Assembly: GCA_965223405.1 (NCBI GenBank)
Contig: CBDCWO010000006.1
Span: 6,510,001-6,574,000, forward strand
Length of the DNA: 64,000 nt
Reading direction: 5' to 3'
DNA from: CBDCWO01 sp965223405
GTDB lineage: Bacteria; Bacteroidota; Bacteroidia; Chitinophagales; Saprospiraceae
Both the position numbers and the translations under genes were made by a program. Below, in pieces: positions 8,162-17,224 of the stretch. The notes under the pieces were generated by a model. It was not told where the DNA came from and did no database searches. It worked only from the letters and a program-made list of their open reading frames with translations. The first letter of the stretch is position 1; every line of letters starts with the position of its first letter.

Positions 8162-10204
8162 ATGAAACGAGCTCATCGACTTGCAGCCATCATGTTCACC
8201 GATATCCAGGGGTACACAAAACTTATGCAGGAGAATGAGGATAAGGCTATTGCAATCCGCAACAGACATCGCGAAATATTCAATTCTTCATCCGCCAAAC
8301 ACCGTGGCGAAATCTTACAATATTACGGTGATGGAACATTGAGCATTTTTGAAAGTTGTGTGGATGCAGTGAGATGCGCAATAGAGATGCAAAATCAATT
8401 TCAGTCCAGTCCGGTAATACCGGTACGCATCGGAATTCACTTAGGTGACATCGTGATTAGCGAAGAAGAAATAATTGGTGATAGTGTAAATATCGCTGCC
8501 AGAGTAGAATCACTGGGTACACCCGGTTCGGCACTCATTTCAAACAAAGTATTTGAGGAAATAAGGAACAAACAAGAATTTCATACCCAAAGACTGGGAA
8601 AATTTCATTTCAAAAATGATAAAACACCTCGTACGATTTACGCCCTAAAAGGAGAAAATCTAGTTGTCCCAAGAAAACAGGATCTTAAGGGCAAGCTAGA
8701 AAAAAAAGGTAAAAGAAGGACATATGCAATGCTTTCCGTTCTATTTATTGCAGCTATGCTATTAGTATCTTATACCGTTGTTATGAAGACATCGGTTTTT
8801 GACCGTCCCATCAACAACCTGGCAGTAATGCCTTTAAATGATCGGATTGGACTAGCAGCTAACGAAACATACATAATCGAAGGGTTGCATGAAGAAATTA
8901 TCACCAAACTTTCAAAAGTGGGGTTGAATGTAAAACCCTTTTCTACCATGATTCCGTATCGGACAAATCCAAAATCCACGGAAGAAGTAGGTAAAGAACT
9001 GAACGTGGATGCCCTGGTAGAAGGATCAGTCTTTAGAGCGGACAGTACATATACAATAAGAATCCAAATAGTGGATGTAGCCACCCAGGAATACATTACC
9101 GAACCTTATACATCAGAAGCAGAATTCAGCAATATCATGACCGTGTATTCGGAATTGGTAGAATCCATTGCCAATATGATCAAGTACACCCTATCTGATG
9201 AAGCACAAGCTTATCTAAATCAAAATCCAACCGTCAATTCCAAAGCATATGATCTTTATCTAAGAGGTCGTTATCATATAAATAAAGGAACTATTGCAGA
9301 TGTACAAAATGCTATTGATTTTTATAATCAATCCCTGGATATAGACTCTACTTTTGGCCATTCCCATGTATCACTAGTTGAAAGTTATCTGTTACTTGGT
9401 TTTTCAAGTAATAATCCGTCGCTCGAGTTGGATGAATTCAGAAAGCACCTATCAATAGCTCAGGAAATTGATCCGTTTATTGCATCTGATTATCACCTCA
9501 TGGCCATGGTCAAGGTTTTTGATAACTGGGATTGGGTAGGTGCGGAGGTAGAATTAAAAAAAGCAATCAAAGGGAAACCTAAATCATCAGATCTCCATGA
9601 CACCTATTGCCAATTGATGTGGGCAATGGGGAAAATGGACGAAAGTATTCATGCCGGAGAAATGGCCGTCAAGTTGGACCCGAATTCTCATTACGCACAT
9701 TGTGATCTTGGTTGGGCTTATTTTCTGGACAAAAATTATGAGGCCGCTAAATCCCAAGTTGAAAAGACATTGCAATTGTTTGGCACCGATTGTCCACAAC
9801 ACCATGGCCTATCATTGTTCATTGATATGTTTTCCAAAGTACAAATTGGTCAATCTCTAATTCCCACCATAGATCGAATCAGTCGTGAAGTCGATAGTAC
9901 CGGATATCCAATATTCAATTTATCCTTGTTAGGTTATGCCCATGCCCTTGAAGGTAATCGGGATAGCGCATATGTTATCCTGAGGGAACTTGAGTCAAAA
10001 AACATCCCTGGAGCAGATAAAATTTATATTGCCTTAGGCGAATATGACAAAGCTTTGGACATGTTGGAAGCCTCGATTGCGAGCCGATCACTCACACAAA
10101 TGTATCTTATCAAAAAGGCACCCTGGTATGATCCGCTCCGGAATCACCCCCGATTTGATCGTATATTGACCCGCATGGGATTAGGAGACCAACAGCTTTG
10201 GTAA
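8162..10204 (+). CDS. Class III adenylate/guanylate cyclase with TolB-like and TPR domains
   Basis: A 680-residue membrane protein. Residues 5-160 form a class III cyclase domain: metal-binding Asp14 (MFTDIQGYTK) and Asp57 (QYYGDGTLSIF), and the transition-state pair Asn110/Arg114 in DSVNIAARVES. The base-selecting positions are unusual: Gln53 where adenylate cyclases have Lys, and Glu103 where they have Asp. A single membrane segment follows (about 185-207), then a TolB/FlgO-like module (NNLAVMPLNDR to about 310) and C-terminal TPRs ending LIKKAPWYDPLRNHPRFD. The cyclase therefore sits in the cytoplasm and the TPR part in the periplasm. The architecture is common in Bacteroidota and rhizobia. 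Whether it makes cAMP, cGMP or is inactive cannot be told from sequence. Confidence 0.88.
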   Translation: MKRAHRLAAIMFTDIQGYTKLMQENEDKAIAIRNRHREIFNSSSAKHRGEILQYYGDGTLSIFESCVDAVRCAIEMQNQFQSSPVIPVRIGIHLGDIVISEEEIIGDSVNIAARVESLGTPGSALISNKVFEEIRNKQEFHTQRLGKFHFKNDKTPRTIYALKGENLVVPRKQDLKGKLEKKGKRRTYAMLSVLFIAAMLLVSYTVVMKTSVFDRPINNLAVMPLNDRIGLAANETYIIEGLHEEIITKLSKVGLNVKPFSTMIPYRTNPKSTEEVGKELNVDALVEGSVFRADSTYTIRIQIVDVATQEYITEPYTSEAEFSNIMTVYSELVESIANMIKYTLSDEAQAYLNQNPTVNSKAYDLYLRGRYHINKGTIADVQNAIDFYNQSLDIDSTFGHSHVSLVESYLLLGFSSNNPSLELDEFRKHLSIAQEIDPFIASDYHLMAMVKVFDNWDWVGAEVELKKAIKGKPKSSDLHDTYCQLMWAMGKMDESIHAGEMAVKLDPNSHYAHCDLGWAYFLDKNYEAAKSQVEKTLQLFGTDCPQHHGLSLFIDMFSKVQIGQSLIPTIDRISREVDSTGYPIFNLSLLGYAHALEGNRDSAYVILRELESKNIPGADKIYIALGEYDKALDMLEASIASRSLTQMYLIKKAPWYDPLRNHPRFDRILTRMGLGDQQLW

Positions 10205-10389
10205 TAATAGCTCTCATAATAAATCTTATTGAATTACCTGAGTAAATTTAAGCGGCCAATGATTGGCTTGTCGATTAATTAAAGATTGCGTATTTTTTGA
10301 GATTCTCTTAATGGAATAAAAAGAAGCCTGCCTTAGAGCGTTACCAATTCTTATTTCTATTTTTATATCATACTAAATTTTAACCTAAA

Positions 10390-11160
10390 ATGACTAATTT
10401 TCAGGGCTCACCAAATCGATCCACTTTTGAGAATTCATGGGGTAACCGGATTCGCGCTGCGTCCTACGCCAAGCTTGAATTTCCCAATACATATTATCTG
10501 GCATACCGCGACTTACCACAAATTATTTCCAAACATATTCAGGGGGACCTGGCTGTTGATTTTGGCTGTGGAACGGGAAGGTCTACCAGGTTTCTGAAAC
10601 AGTTGGGATTTAAAGTCATAGGAATCGATATCTCGAAAGATATGCTGCAAATTGCCAAACAAAGTGATCCAAATGGTGATTATCAATTGGTCGCCAACGG
10701 CAAGTATGATCACCTGGGTCAAAATCGTTTTAACCTGGTTCAATCAATCTTCACATTCGACAATATTCCGGGTTGGGAAAATCGCACCCTGATTTTACAA
10801 GGGTTATCCAGGTTGTTAAATCCCAGTGGTAAAATGATACTCCTCGACTCAACGCCCGAATTGTATACCCATGAATGGGCTTCATTTTCAACGCGTGACT
10901 TTCCGGAAAATCGAACCGCCAAAACTGGTGATATTGTAAGGGATATTATGTTAGATGTTGATGACAAGCGCCCGGTAGAGGATATCTTTTGGACAATTCC
11001 CGATTATCACCAGCTATTCGAAAATGCAGGATTGTATTTGGAAGCGACATACAAGCCTTTAGGTTTAAAAGAAGAACCATTCAATTGGATTTCAGAAACC
11101 CGGATCGCACCCTGGATTATTTTTGTATTGCGAAGGTCATCCGACAGGCACCCGGATTAA
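10390..11160 (+). CDS. Class I SAM-dependent methyltransferase
   Basis: The 256-residue protein shows motif I VDFGCGTGRSTRFLK at about residues 56-70 and the acidic end of strand 2 in VIGIDISKDML. A later LNPSGKMILLDSTPE matches the strand-5 region of Methyltransf_11/25 domains. There is no signal peptide. It is 186 bp downstream of the cyclase gene and 51 bp upstream of the reductase at 11212, on the same strand, so it may share a transcript with the reductase. The substrate is not indicated; methylation of a small molecule is the safest reading. Confidence 0.8.
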   Translation: MTNFQGSPNRSTFENSWGNRIRAASYAKLEFPNTYYLAYRDLPQIISKHIQGDLAVDFGCGTGRSTRFLKQLGFKVIGIDISKDMLQIAKQSDPNGDYQLVANGKYDHLGQNRFNLVQSIFTFDNIPGWENRTLILQGLSRLLNPSGKMILLDSTPELYTHEWASFSTRDFPENRTAKTGDIVRDIMLDVDDKRPVEDIFWTIPDYHQLFENAGLYLEATYKPLGLKEEPFNWISETRIAPWIIFVLRRSSDRHPD

Positions 11161-11211
11161 AGATGTTGTATCTTTGGGTATCAATTCACTTTGTCATCAA
11201 TAAACCTAACT

Positions 11212-12279
11212 ATGACTAAAATAGATCCATCAAAACCGGTAATGGTTACCGGAGCCAACGGGTACGTGGCCAGTTGGCTGGTGAAAAAACTTTTAGAAGA
11301 GGGTATCACGGTACATGCCGCCGTCAGAAATCCGGATAACGACAAGAAAATTGCTCATTTGAAGGAAGTGGCTTCTCAGGCAAAAGGTCAAATCAAATTC
11401 TACCAGGGGGATCTGTTAGAGGAAGGATCCTATCAGGCAGCCATGGAAGGATGTGAATTGATCTATCACACCGCCTCCCCTTTTACGACCAATGTTAAAG
11501 ATCCGCAAAGAGACCTCATCGAACCCGCAGTCCACGGAACTGAGAATGTCCTCCAGACAGCCAAAAACATCTCCTCGATCAAAAGAGTGGTGGTTACCAG
11601 CAGTTGCGCCGCCATATATACCGATGCCATTGATTGTCAAAATGCTCCTGGTGGCGTATTAACCGAGGAAGTCTGGAATACTACGGCATCTTTGAAATAC
11701 CAACCCTATTCGTATTCCAAAACTCTTGCCGAACAAAAAGCCTGGGAAATACACAAAAGCCAGAACCGATGGGATTTGATAACTCTTAATCCTTGTTTAG
11801 TCCTGGGACCAGCTTTAAATCCAAACTCCGCCACCTCAGAAAGTGTAAATATCTTAAAAATGTACGGAGATGGGTCATTGAAAATGGGTGCTCCTAAAAT
11901 CGGGAACGGTCTTGTCGATGTCCGCGATGTAGCAGAAGCTCATTACCAGGCTGGTTTTATCCCAGCGGCACAAGGCCGGTACATTACGGCAGCTCATAAT
12001 ACCAATTTTTTGGAAATGGGACAGGCCCTCCTACCAAAATATGGAGATGCATTTCCAATACCCAGGAAAGCACTCCCCAAATGGCTGTTATTGGCTATCG
12101 GACCGCTAACCAATAAATTGTTTACACGAAAATATGTTCGCAATAATGTCAATGTACCCTGGAAGGCAGATAACTCTAAAATTATTAGTGATTTGGGCAC
12201 TACATTTCGTCCGATGCAGGAGACGATGGAAGATGCCTTTCAGGTTTTAATCGACCAGGGAATTATAAAGGGAAAATGA
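11212..12279 (+). CDS. Dihydroflavonol reductase-like extended SDR (aldehyde reductase)
   Basis: From the ATG at 11212 the product is 355 residues; a TTG seven codons upstream is possible but has nothing in its favour. It starts with the nucleotide-binding loop VMVTGANGYVASWLVKKLLE, has AAVRNPDNDKK (an NADP-favouring Arg after strand 2), VVVTSSCAAIY, and the catalytic YSYSKTLAEQKAWE containing YxxxK. These features and length match the DFR/cinnamoyl-CoA reductase group of extended SDRs, which in bacteria reduce aldehydes or ketones with NADPH. Cytoplasmic. It follows the methyltransferase by 51 bp. The actual substrate is unknown. Confidence 0.85.
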   Translation: MTKIDPSKPVMVTGANGYVASWLVKKLLEEGITVHAAVRNPDNDKKIAHLKEVASQAKGQIKFYQGDLLEEGSYQAAMEGCELIYHTASPFTTNVKDPQRDLIEPAVHGTENVLQTAKNISSIKRVVVTSSCAAIYTDAIDCQNAPGGVLTEEVWNTTASLKYQPYSYSKTLAEQKAWEIHKSQNRWDLITLNPCLVLGPALNPNSATSESVNILKMYGDGSLKMGAPKIGNGLVDVRDVAEAHYQAGFIPAAQGRYITAAHNTNFLEMGQALLPKYGDAFPIPRKALPKWLLLAIGPLTNKLFTRKYVRNNVNVPWKADNSKIISDLGTTFRPMQETMEDAFQVLIDQGIIKGK

Positions 12280-12428
12280 ATCTTATTCTCCTATTACAAT
12301 AATTACTTTTCTGTCCCAGGCTTGGTAAGGTCCTACATGTATTGACAATTGATCTTGGATAAATTCCTGGCTTGGCAATTAAATCCTATTTTTATTGTCA
12401 TAAGCAAATACACCAACAACAAATTGTT

Positions 12429-12764
12429 ATGGAAGTTGAAAGCTATTTAAACAACCTCAGTACAGTCGACAGCAAAAGCTATGAGATCGTAAAACATATT
12501 AAATCCAAAATACACGCAATTCACCCTAATGTTAAAGAGAAAATAATGTATGGAGGTATCGTATTTTTTATCGATGACGAAATGGTTAGTGGGGTATTTG
12601 TTCGCAAGAAACACATCTCATTGGAATTTGGCAATGGCTACCTTATGGACGATCCCCAAAAGTATCTGGAAGGGAAAGGTAAATTTCGAAGACATTTGAA
12701 AATAAGGAATGCCGAAGACCTTACTTCCAAGGATATATCCTTTTATATAAATCAAGTTATCTGA
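12429..12764 (+). CDS. DUF1801 family protein
   Basis: From the ATG at 12429 the product is 111 residues, the normal size for the YdhG/DUF1801 fold; an upstream TTG frame adds 19 poorly conserved residues. Typical features are an N-terminal helix, IHPNVKEKIMYGGIVFFID where many members have a W-x-x-P segment, and RKKHISLEFGNG. The fold is a small alpha+beta domain of unknown function, sometimes linked to iron homeostasis (Bacillus FrataXin-like Fra). A paralogue-like DUF1801 gene is at 20022-20387. It sits 34 bp upstream of the VOC gene, suggesting co-transcription. Confidence 0.75.
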   Translation: MEVESYLNNLSTVDSKSYEIVKHIKSKIHAIHPNVKEKIMYGGIVFFIDDEMVSGVFVRKKHISLEFGNGYLMDDPQKYLEGKGKFRRHLKIRNAEDLTSKDISFYINQVI

Positions 12765-12798
12765 TATCTCTATTTCAGATACATAAAAATTTGTGCTC

Positions 12799-13176
12799 AT
12801 GGAATCGCTGGTACCCAATCTTTTTGTACAGGATATCAATCAAACAGTAAAATTCTATCAAGGTCTTGGTTTTGAATTGACTATGACTAATCCGCCTGAA
12901 GGTGAGTTTATATGGGCCATGATGACTTATGGAAACGTGTTCTTGATGTTCCAAACCTTTGATAGTCTGGCTGCAGAAATACCTGAAATTTCCAGACAAT
13001 CCGGTGGAGCTCTACTATTTTATATTAAACTTAAAAACATTGCTGAATTCCACCACAGGATAAAGGAGAAAGCCAAGGTGATCAAAGGTTTGGAAAAGAC
13101 TTTTTATGGAGCAATGGAATTTTCAATTGTCGACAATAATGGATTTGTTTTAACTTTTGCAGAATTTGAAGAATAA
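12799..13176 (+). CDS. VOC family (glyoxalase/bleomycin resistance-like) protein
   Basis: The ATG at 12799 is preferred over the GTG six bases earlier; 125 residues result. The pattern LVPNLFVQDINQTVKFYQGLG at the start, then an aromatic-rich strand FIWAMMTYGNVFLMFQ and a second half LLFYIKLKNIAEFHHRIKEK, gives the paired beta-alpha-beta-beta-beta modules of the vicinal oxygen chelate fold. The C-terminal FSIVDNNGFVLTFAEF is the usual final strand ending in a potential metal-ligand Glu. It could be a lyase, dioxygenase or binding protein; the sequence does not decide. Closely follows the DUF1801 gene. Confidence 0.8.
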   Translation: MESLVPNLFVQDINQTVKFYQGLGFELTMTNPPEGEFIWAMMTYGNVFLMFQTFDSLAAEIPEISRQSGGALLFYIKLKNIAEFHHRIKEKAKVIKGLEKTFYGAMEFSIVDNNGFVLTFAEFEE

Positions 13177-13297
13177 TCCGGCTGGATGAGATTTTGTTCA
13201 TTCAATCGACACTGGGCGTCATTCCCCCTACCCTCTTAACCATCGATTCAAAAAGTGTAGAAATGGAAATTGCGCGGATCAATAAATTAGCTTACCA

Positions 13298-15631
13298 ATG
13301 AAATCTTTATTACGGATCAAACATTTACTTATACTCTTCATTTCATTAAATCTCGTGGGAATGGTAAATTCTCAGGAAAGGCCTGTGGATCTGGTCTACC
13401 CCTTATTGGATGCAGCCCATTCGAGATGGTTTTATTTTGCATCGGCATGCCGACCATTCGGCATGGTCAATCTCAGTCCGGATACCGAGTTGGGTGGTGC
13501 CTGGGGAAGCGGTTACCGGTATGACACCCGTGAGATTAAAGGGATCAGTCACGTGCATGCCTGGCAACTTTCAGGACTTTCGGTTATGCCAGCAAACGGT
13601 TACGTGAATGAAATTAAGAACGACTATTTTTCACCATTTTCCCATGACGAAGAGGTTATCTCACCGGGTTACCACAAATTTATACTCGATCGCCATAAAA
13701 TACTGGTAGAACTAACCTCAACTACACGAGTAGGTTTTCACAGATATGTATTCAGCAAAGCTAAAAACAAATCCATTCGGATTAAATTGAGTGGACCTAA
13801 TGGACCCTGTGAAATTGTGGATGGAAAAATCACCCAAATAAGTCCTCGACATTTTTCCGGTTATGTTTTGAACGCCTCGACAATCCGTCGTCCTAAAGAA
13901 ACTCCCGTATTCTTTCATATCGAATTGAGTGAACCAGTAGTTGATTTAATTACCTGGGATGAAAAAAAATCATCCTATTCAGTTCCGGATGTGAAAAGGA
14001 CTGGAACAGGAGGGCTGTTGCTATTTCATGATACTTTGACAAAACCGGTTCTGATGAAGGTTGGTATTTCCTATTGTAATGAGGAAGCGGCAAAAAACAA
14101 TATCATCACCGAACTTCCCCACTGGGATTTCAATGAAGTTGTAGAAGAATCGAAAAATGAGTGGAATACCTGGCTCAGTAGAATCAAAGTAAAAGGAGCA
14201 ACTAAAAAAGCCAGGGTACGATTTTACACCGACTTGTGGCATAGTTTGCAAGGGCGTCGTATCATCAGTGATGCTGGGGGTACTTACTGCGATATGACTA
14301 CGGAGATACGTAAAATCAAACAAATTCCATTGGATGATAACGGTCAGCCTCGATATAATCACCATAATTTTGACGCCATGTGGGGCGCTCAATGGACCAT
14401 TGCCACACTTTGGCCTTTGGTCTATCCCCAAGTGGCATCCGATTTCTGCAATTCCATGCTCAATTATTATCGGGATGGAGGTCTTATCCCCCGCGGACCT
14501 TCAGGAGGCAATTATACTTATGTGATGGTTGGTGCCTCCTCTACGCCTTTTATGGTAAGTACCTGGATGAAAGGCATTCGCGATTTTGATATTGATTTGG
14601 CCTATTCAGGTTTAAAAAAGAATCATCTGCCTGATGGGTTGATGAGCAAGGCAGGATACGAGCATAACACCTCAGAAGGAGGAGGAATAGAACCTTATAT
14701 CCAACTCGGGTATGTACCACATCCATACAAACCCCATATTAAAGCCTTTCATAAAGATGGGGCGGGTATGACCCTCGAATATGCATTTCAGGATTGGTGC
14801 CTGGCCCAGTTGGCCCAAGTACTTGGCAATCAGGATGATTATGAATATTTTCTGAACCGATCTTCCAACTGGCAAAATCTATTCGATCCCAGTTATGGAT
14901 TTATGCGGCCAAAAGATCAAAAAGGCCAATGGCGTGTCCCCTACGATCCGTACGAATTCCAAAACGACGGATTTGTGGAATCGAATGCAGCCCAAATGAC
15001 CTGGTTTATTCCCCACGATTATCAAGGTCTGGCCTCTAGGCTTGGGGGAAGCGAGGCTATGATTAGCAAGTTGAACAATGAATTTGCTCTTGCACAACTC
15101 CAGGGATTTACGGCAGGTAAAAGTCATGCTGACGAAAATCGTAAAAGGACACGAAATATTCCGATTAATTACGGCAATCAACCTTCTATGCAATGCGCCT
15201 ATATTTTTAATCCAATAGGAGCTCCTTGGCTGACTCAAAAGTGGAGTCGTGCAGTCATTGACTCAGTTTATTCCGAAGTCTCCCCTTATTCAGGATATAA
15301 TGGAGATGAAGATCAAGGGTTAATGGGATCTCTGGCCGTATTGATGAAAATTGGGTTGTTTCAACTGGATGCAGGGGCTACTGAAAATCCAATATACCAA
15401 ATTGGTAGCCCCATATTCGATAAAATTACTATTGAACTCAGCGACCATTATTATGCGGGTGAAGAATTCAAAATAATTACCCAAAATAATAGCCCTCAAA
15501 ATATTTATGTGCAGTCGGTAATGCTCAACGGTAGTCCTCTAAAGCGTATGTACCTCTATCATCATGAAATTGTCAGCGGAGGTGAATTGGTTTTGAAAAT
15601 GGGTAGTTTACCCAATAAAAAAATAAAATAA
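13298..15631 (+). CDS. GH92 family glycoside hydrolase (exo-alpha-mannosidase type)
   Basis: A 777-residue secreted enzyme with a signal peptide (residues 1-25, ending VNSQ). The opening VDLVYPLLDAAHSRWFYFAS replaces the usual GH92 start but keeps the strand and aromatic pattern, and PFGMVNLSPDTELGG, GISHVHAW, VESNAAQMTWFIPHD and YSGYNGDEDQGLMGSLAV match conserved GH92 blocks. The Glu before SNAAQ corresponds to the general acid region and the Asp pair in NGDEDQG to the general base region. GH92 enzymes are calcium-dependent inverting mannosidases acting on N-glycans or yeast mannan. No SusC/SusD pair flanks it, so it is an orphan rather than part of a polysaccharide utilisation locus. Confidence 0.9.
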   Translation: MKSLLRIKHLLILFISLNLVGMVNSQERPVDLVYPLLDAAHSRWFYFASACRPFGMVNLSPDTELGGAWGSGYRYDTREIKGISHVHAWQLSGLSVMPANGYVNEIKNDYFSPFSHDEEVISPGYHKFILDRHKILVELTSTTRVGFHRYVFSKAKNKSIRIKLSGPNGPCEIVDGKITQISPRHFSGYVLNASTIRRPKETPVFFHIELSEPVVDLITWDEKKSSYSVPDVKRTGTGGLLLFHDTLTKPVLMKVGISYCNEEAAKNNIITELPHWDFNEVVEESKNEWNTWLSRIKVKGATKKARVRFYTDLWHSLQGRRIISDAGGTYCDMTTEIRKIKQIPLDDNGQPRYNHHNFDAMWGAQWTIATLWPLVYPQVASDFCNSMLNYYRDGGLIPRGPSGGNYTYVMVGASSTPFMVSTWMKGIRDFDIDLAYSGLKKNHLPDGLMSKAGYEHNTSEGGGIEPYIQLGYVPHPYKPHIKAFHKDGAGMTLEYAFQDWCLAQLAQVLGNQDDYEYFLNRSSNWQNLFDPSYGFMRPKDQKGQWRVPYDPYEFQNDGFVESNAAQMTWFIPHDYQGLASRLGGSEAMISKLNNEFALAQLQGFTAGKSHADENRKRTRNIPINYGNQPSMQCAYIFNPIGAPWLTQKWSRAVIDSVYSEVSPYSGYNGDEDQGLMGSLAVLMKIGLFQLDAGATENPIYQIGSPIFDKITIELSDHYYAGEEFKIITQNNSPQNIYVQSVMLNGSPLKRMYLYHHEIVSGGELVLKMGSLPNKKIK

Positions 15632-15711
15632 TGTGATCTGTTATGCTACAAATTAATAATCTTTTGATTAGCATAATAAATGCAACGTTATTCTTAGAAA
15701 AAGGAAATAAA

Positions 15712-16512
15712 GTGATAAAATCCTTGCTTATCCTCTTATCGATACTTCCTTTAATTGAGGTAAACGGTCAATCCGACATTATTAAACCATTCAAAGATTG
15801 CGGGATCGAAGGAAGTATCACCATCTATAATTATAATACTAAACAATGGATATCCAGTGATATAATGGATAGTCAACGTCCAACGTTGCCTGCCTCTACA
15901 TTCAAAATTATCAATACTTTAATAGCGCTAGATGCAGAAGTGATTAGGAATGAGAATGAAATCATTGAATGGCCCGGCTTCACAGATACCTCAAAATATG
16001 GATATCGCCCGAAAATCTACCGCGATATGAGTCTGCGAGAAGCTTTTAAATATTCTGCGGGATGGGCATATATCGAGTTGGCAAAGAGAATCGGAAAAAA
16101 CAAATACAAAAAATATCTAACCGAATGCAATTACGGAAATATCGACCTCTCCATTAATGATGATGATTTTTGGAACTTTGGAAATTTTGCCATTTCGCCA
16201 AAGAACCAAATAGAAATACTGATAGGCGTTTATGAAGAGACATTGCCCTTTGCAAAGGAACATCTTAGTATTTTGAAAACCATGATGGTAGAAGAAAGAA
16301 CAGATAGTTATATTTTGAGGGCAAAAACAGGATGGACCAAAGAGGGAGGAAAAGATACCGGATGGTGGGTCGGATATGTGGAGCGAGACGATAATTTGTA
16401 TTTTTTTGCTACTCGATTGATCAAGGATATAAACCAATTAATTCCTGGATTTGGTAAATGCCGTAAAGAAATTACAAAAACCATCTTGAGGCAAATGCAA
16501 ATTATGGAGTAG
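15712..16512 (+). CDS. Class D (OXA-type) beta-lactamase
   Basis: The GTG at 15712 is preceded by AAAGGAAATAAA, a good ribosome site, and gives a signal peptide (VIKSLLILLSILPLIEVNGQ) and 266 residues, the normal OXA length; an upstream ATG at 15643 adds 23 atypical residues. Class D motifs are present: PASTFKIINTLIAL (nucleophile Ser and the Lys that is carboxylated), YGN in ECNYGNIDLS, KTG in RAKTGWT, and FWNFGNFAISPKNQ. The second motif, normally S-x-V, reads YSAGWAY, that is S-A-G. The enzyme would act in the periplasm on penicillins. It follows the GH92 gene by 80 bp on the same strand. Possibly a chromosomal, intrinsic gene; activity is not provable from sequence. Confidence 0.87.
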   Translation: MIKSLLILLSILPLIEVNGQSDIIKPFKDCGIEGSITIYNYNTKQWISSDIMDSQRPTLPASTFKIINTLIALDAEVIRNENEIIEWPGFTDTSKYGYRPKIYRDMSLREAFKYSAGWAYIELAKRIGKNKYKKYLTECNYGNIDLSINDDDFWNFGNFAISPKNQIEILIGVYEETLPFAKEHLSILKTMMVEERTDSYILRAKTGWTKEGGKDTGWWVGYVERDDNLYFFATRLIKDINQLIPGFGKCRKEITKTILRQMQIME

Positions 16513-16597
16513 AAATAAACGGATAATCAAGTAAAAGTGGTATTACCCTTGAAAGCAGAAAACGAATGAAATAAATAGGAACCAGAGGAACATAACC

Positions 16598-17212
16598 ATG
16601 TCGAAAAGGACTAAACTGACTAAAAATATTACGGAGGAAGAATTTGTTAAAGGTTATTGGTATGCCGCCGAAATAAAATCCTTTGCTAAAGAACTTGGCA
16701 TTGCAAATAGCAGTAAACTCCGCAAAGATGAATTAGAACAACTGATCAGGCATTACATCAGAACTGGAGAAGTGAAAAACTCAAATAGAAAAAATGTTTT
16801 GAAAAAAGGGATAAAGGACCTTGAAAAAGGATTGAAACTGTCGCTTCCAATAATCAACTACACCAGCAATAAACAGACCAAACAGTTTATCAAGACCGCA
16901 GCAAATAAACTGGTTCCAGGACAAAAAATAAAATCAGGAGTTTGGTATCGACTCAACCGTTGGCGTGACGAACAAATCACCAAGGGCGTAGGCATAACCT
17001 ATGGTGACCTGGTTCATCAATTTGTCAAATTGAATTCAACCGACACTAAGTTTGAAAGGGTCGAAGTAGGTCGTTATATTAATTTCATTGCGGATTATTT
17101 GGCAAACGAGAAGGAAGTGTCGCAACATGAGGCCATCGAGGAATGGAAAAAACTAAAAGATATAAACGTTGAGAAAAATTACAAAGCTTGGAAACGACAC
17201 CAAGAGCAATAA
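16598..17212 (+). CDS. SAP-domain DNA-binding-like protein
   Basis: A 204-residue, Lys-rich protein. Residues 20-60 (IKSFAKELGIANSSKLRKDE then LEQLIRHYIRTG) have the helix-hinge-helix pattern of a SAP motif, a small nucleic-acid-binding module. The remainder is predicted helical and positively charged, with FVKGYWYAAEIKSFAKELG at the start and WYRLNRWRDEQITKG in the middle. Bacterial SAP-domain proteins of this size are annotated as hypothetical. It lies between the beta-lactamase and the convergent M20 gene. A role in nucleic-acid binding is inferred only from the domain. Confidence 0.7.
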   Translation: MSKRTKLTKNITEEEFVKGYWYAAEIKSFAKELGIANSSKLRKDELEQLIRHYIRTGEVKNSNRKNVLKKGIKDLEKGLKLSLPIINYTSNKQTKQFIKTAANKLVPGQKIKSGVWYRLNRWRDEQITKGVGITYGDLVHQFVKLNSTDTKFERVEVGRYINFIADYLANEKEVSQHEAIEEWKKLKDINVEKNYKAWKRHQEQ

Positions 17213-17224
17213 AACAATGATGCT

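Noticed and set aside
13298..15631. Possible polysaccharide utilisation locus around GH92
   Set aside because: No SusC/SusD pair or further carbohydrate enzyme is adjacent; neighbours are a beta-lactamase and small unrelated genes.
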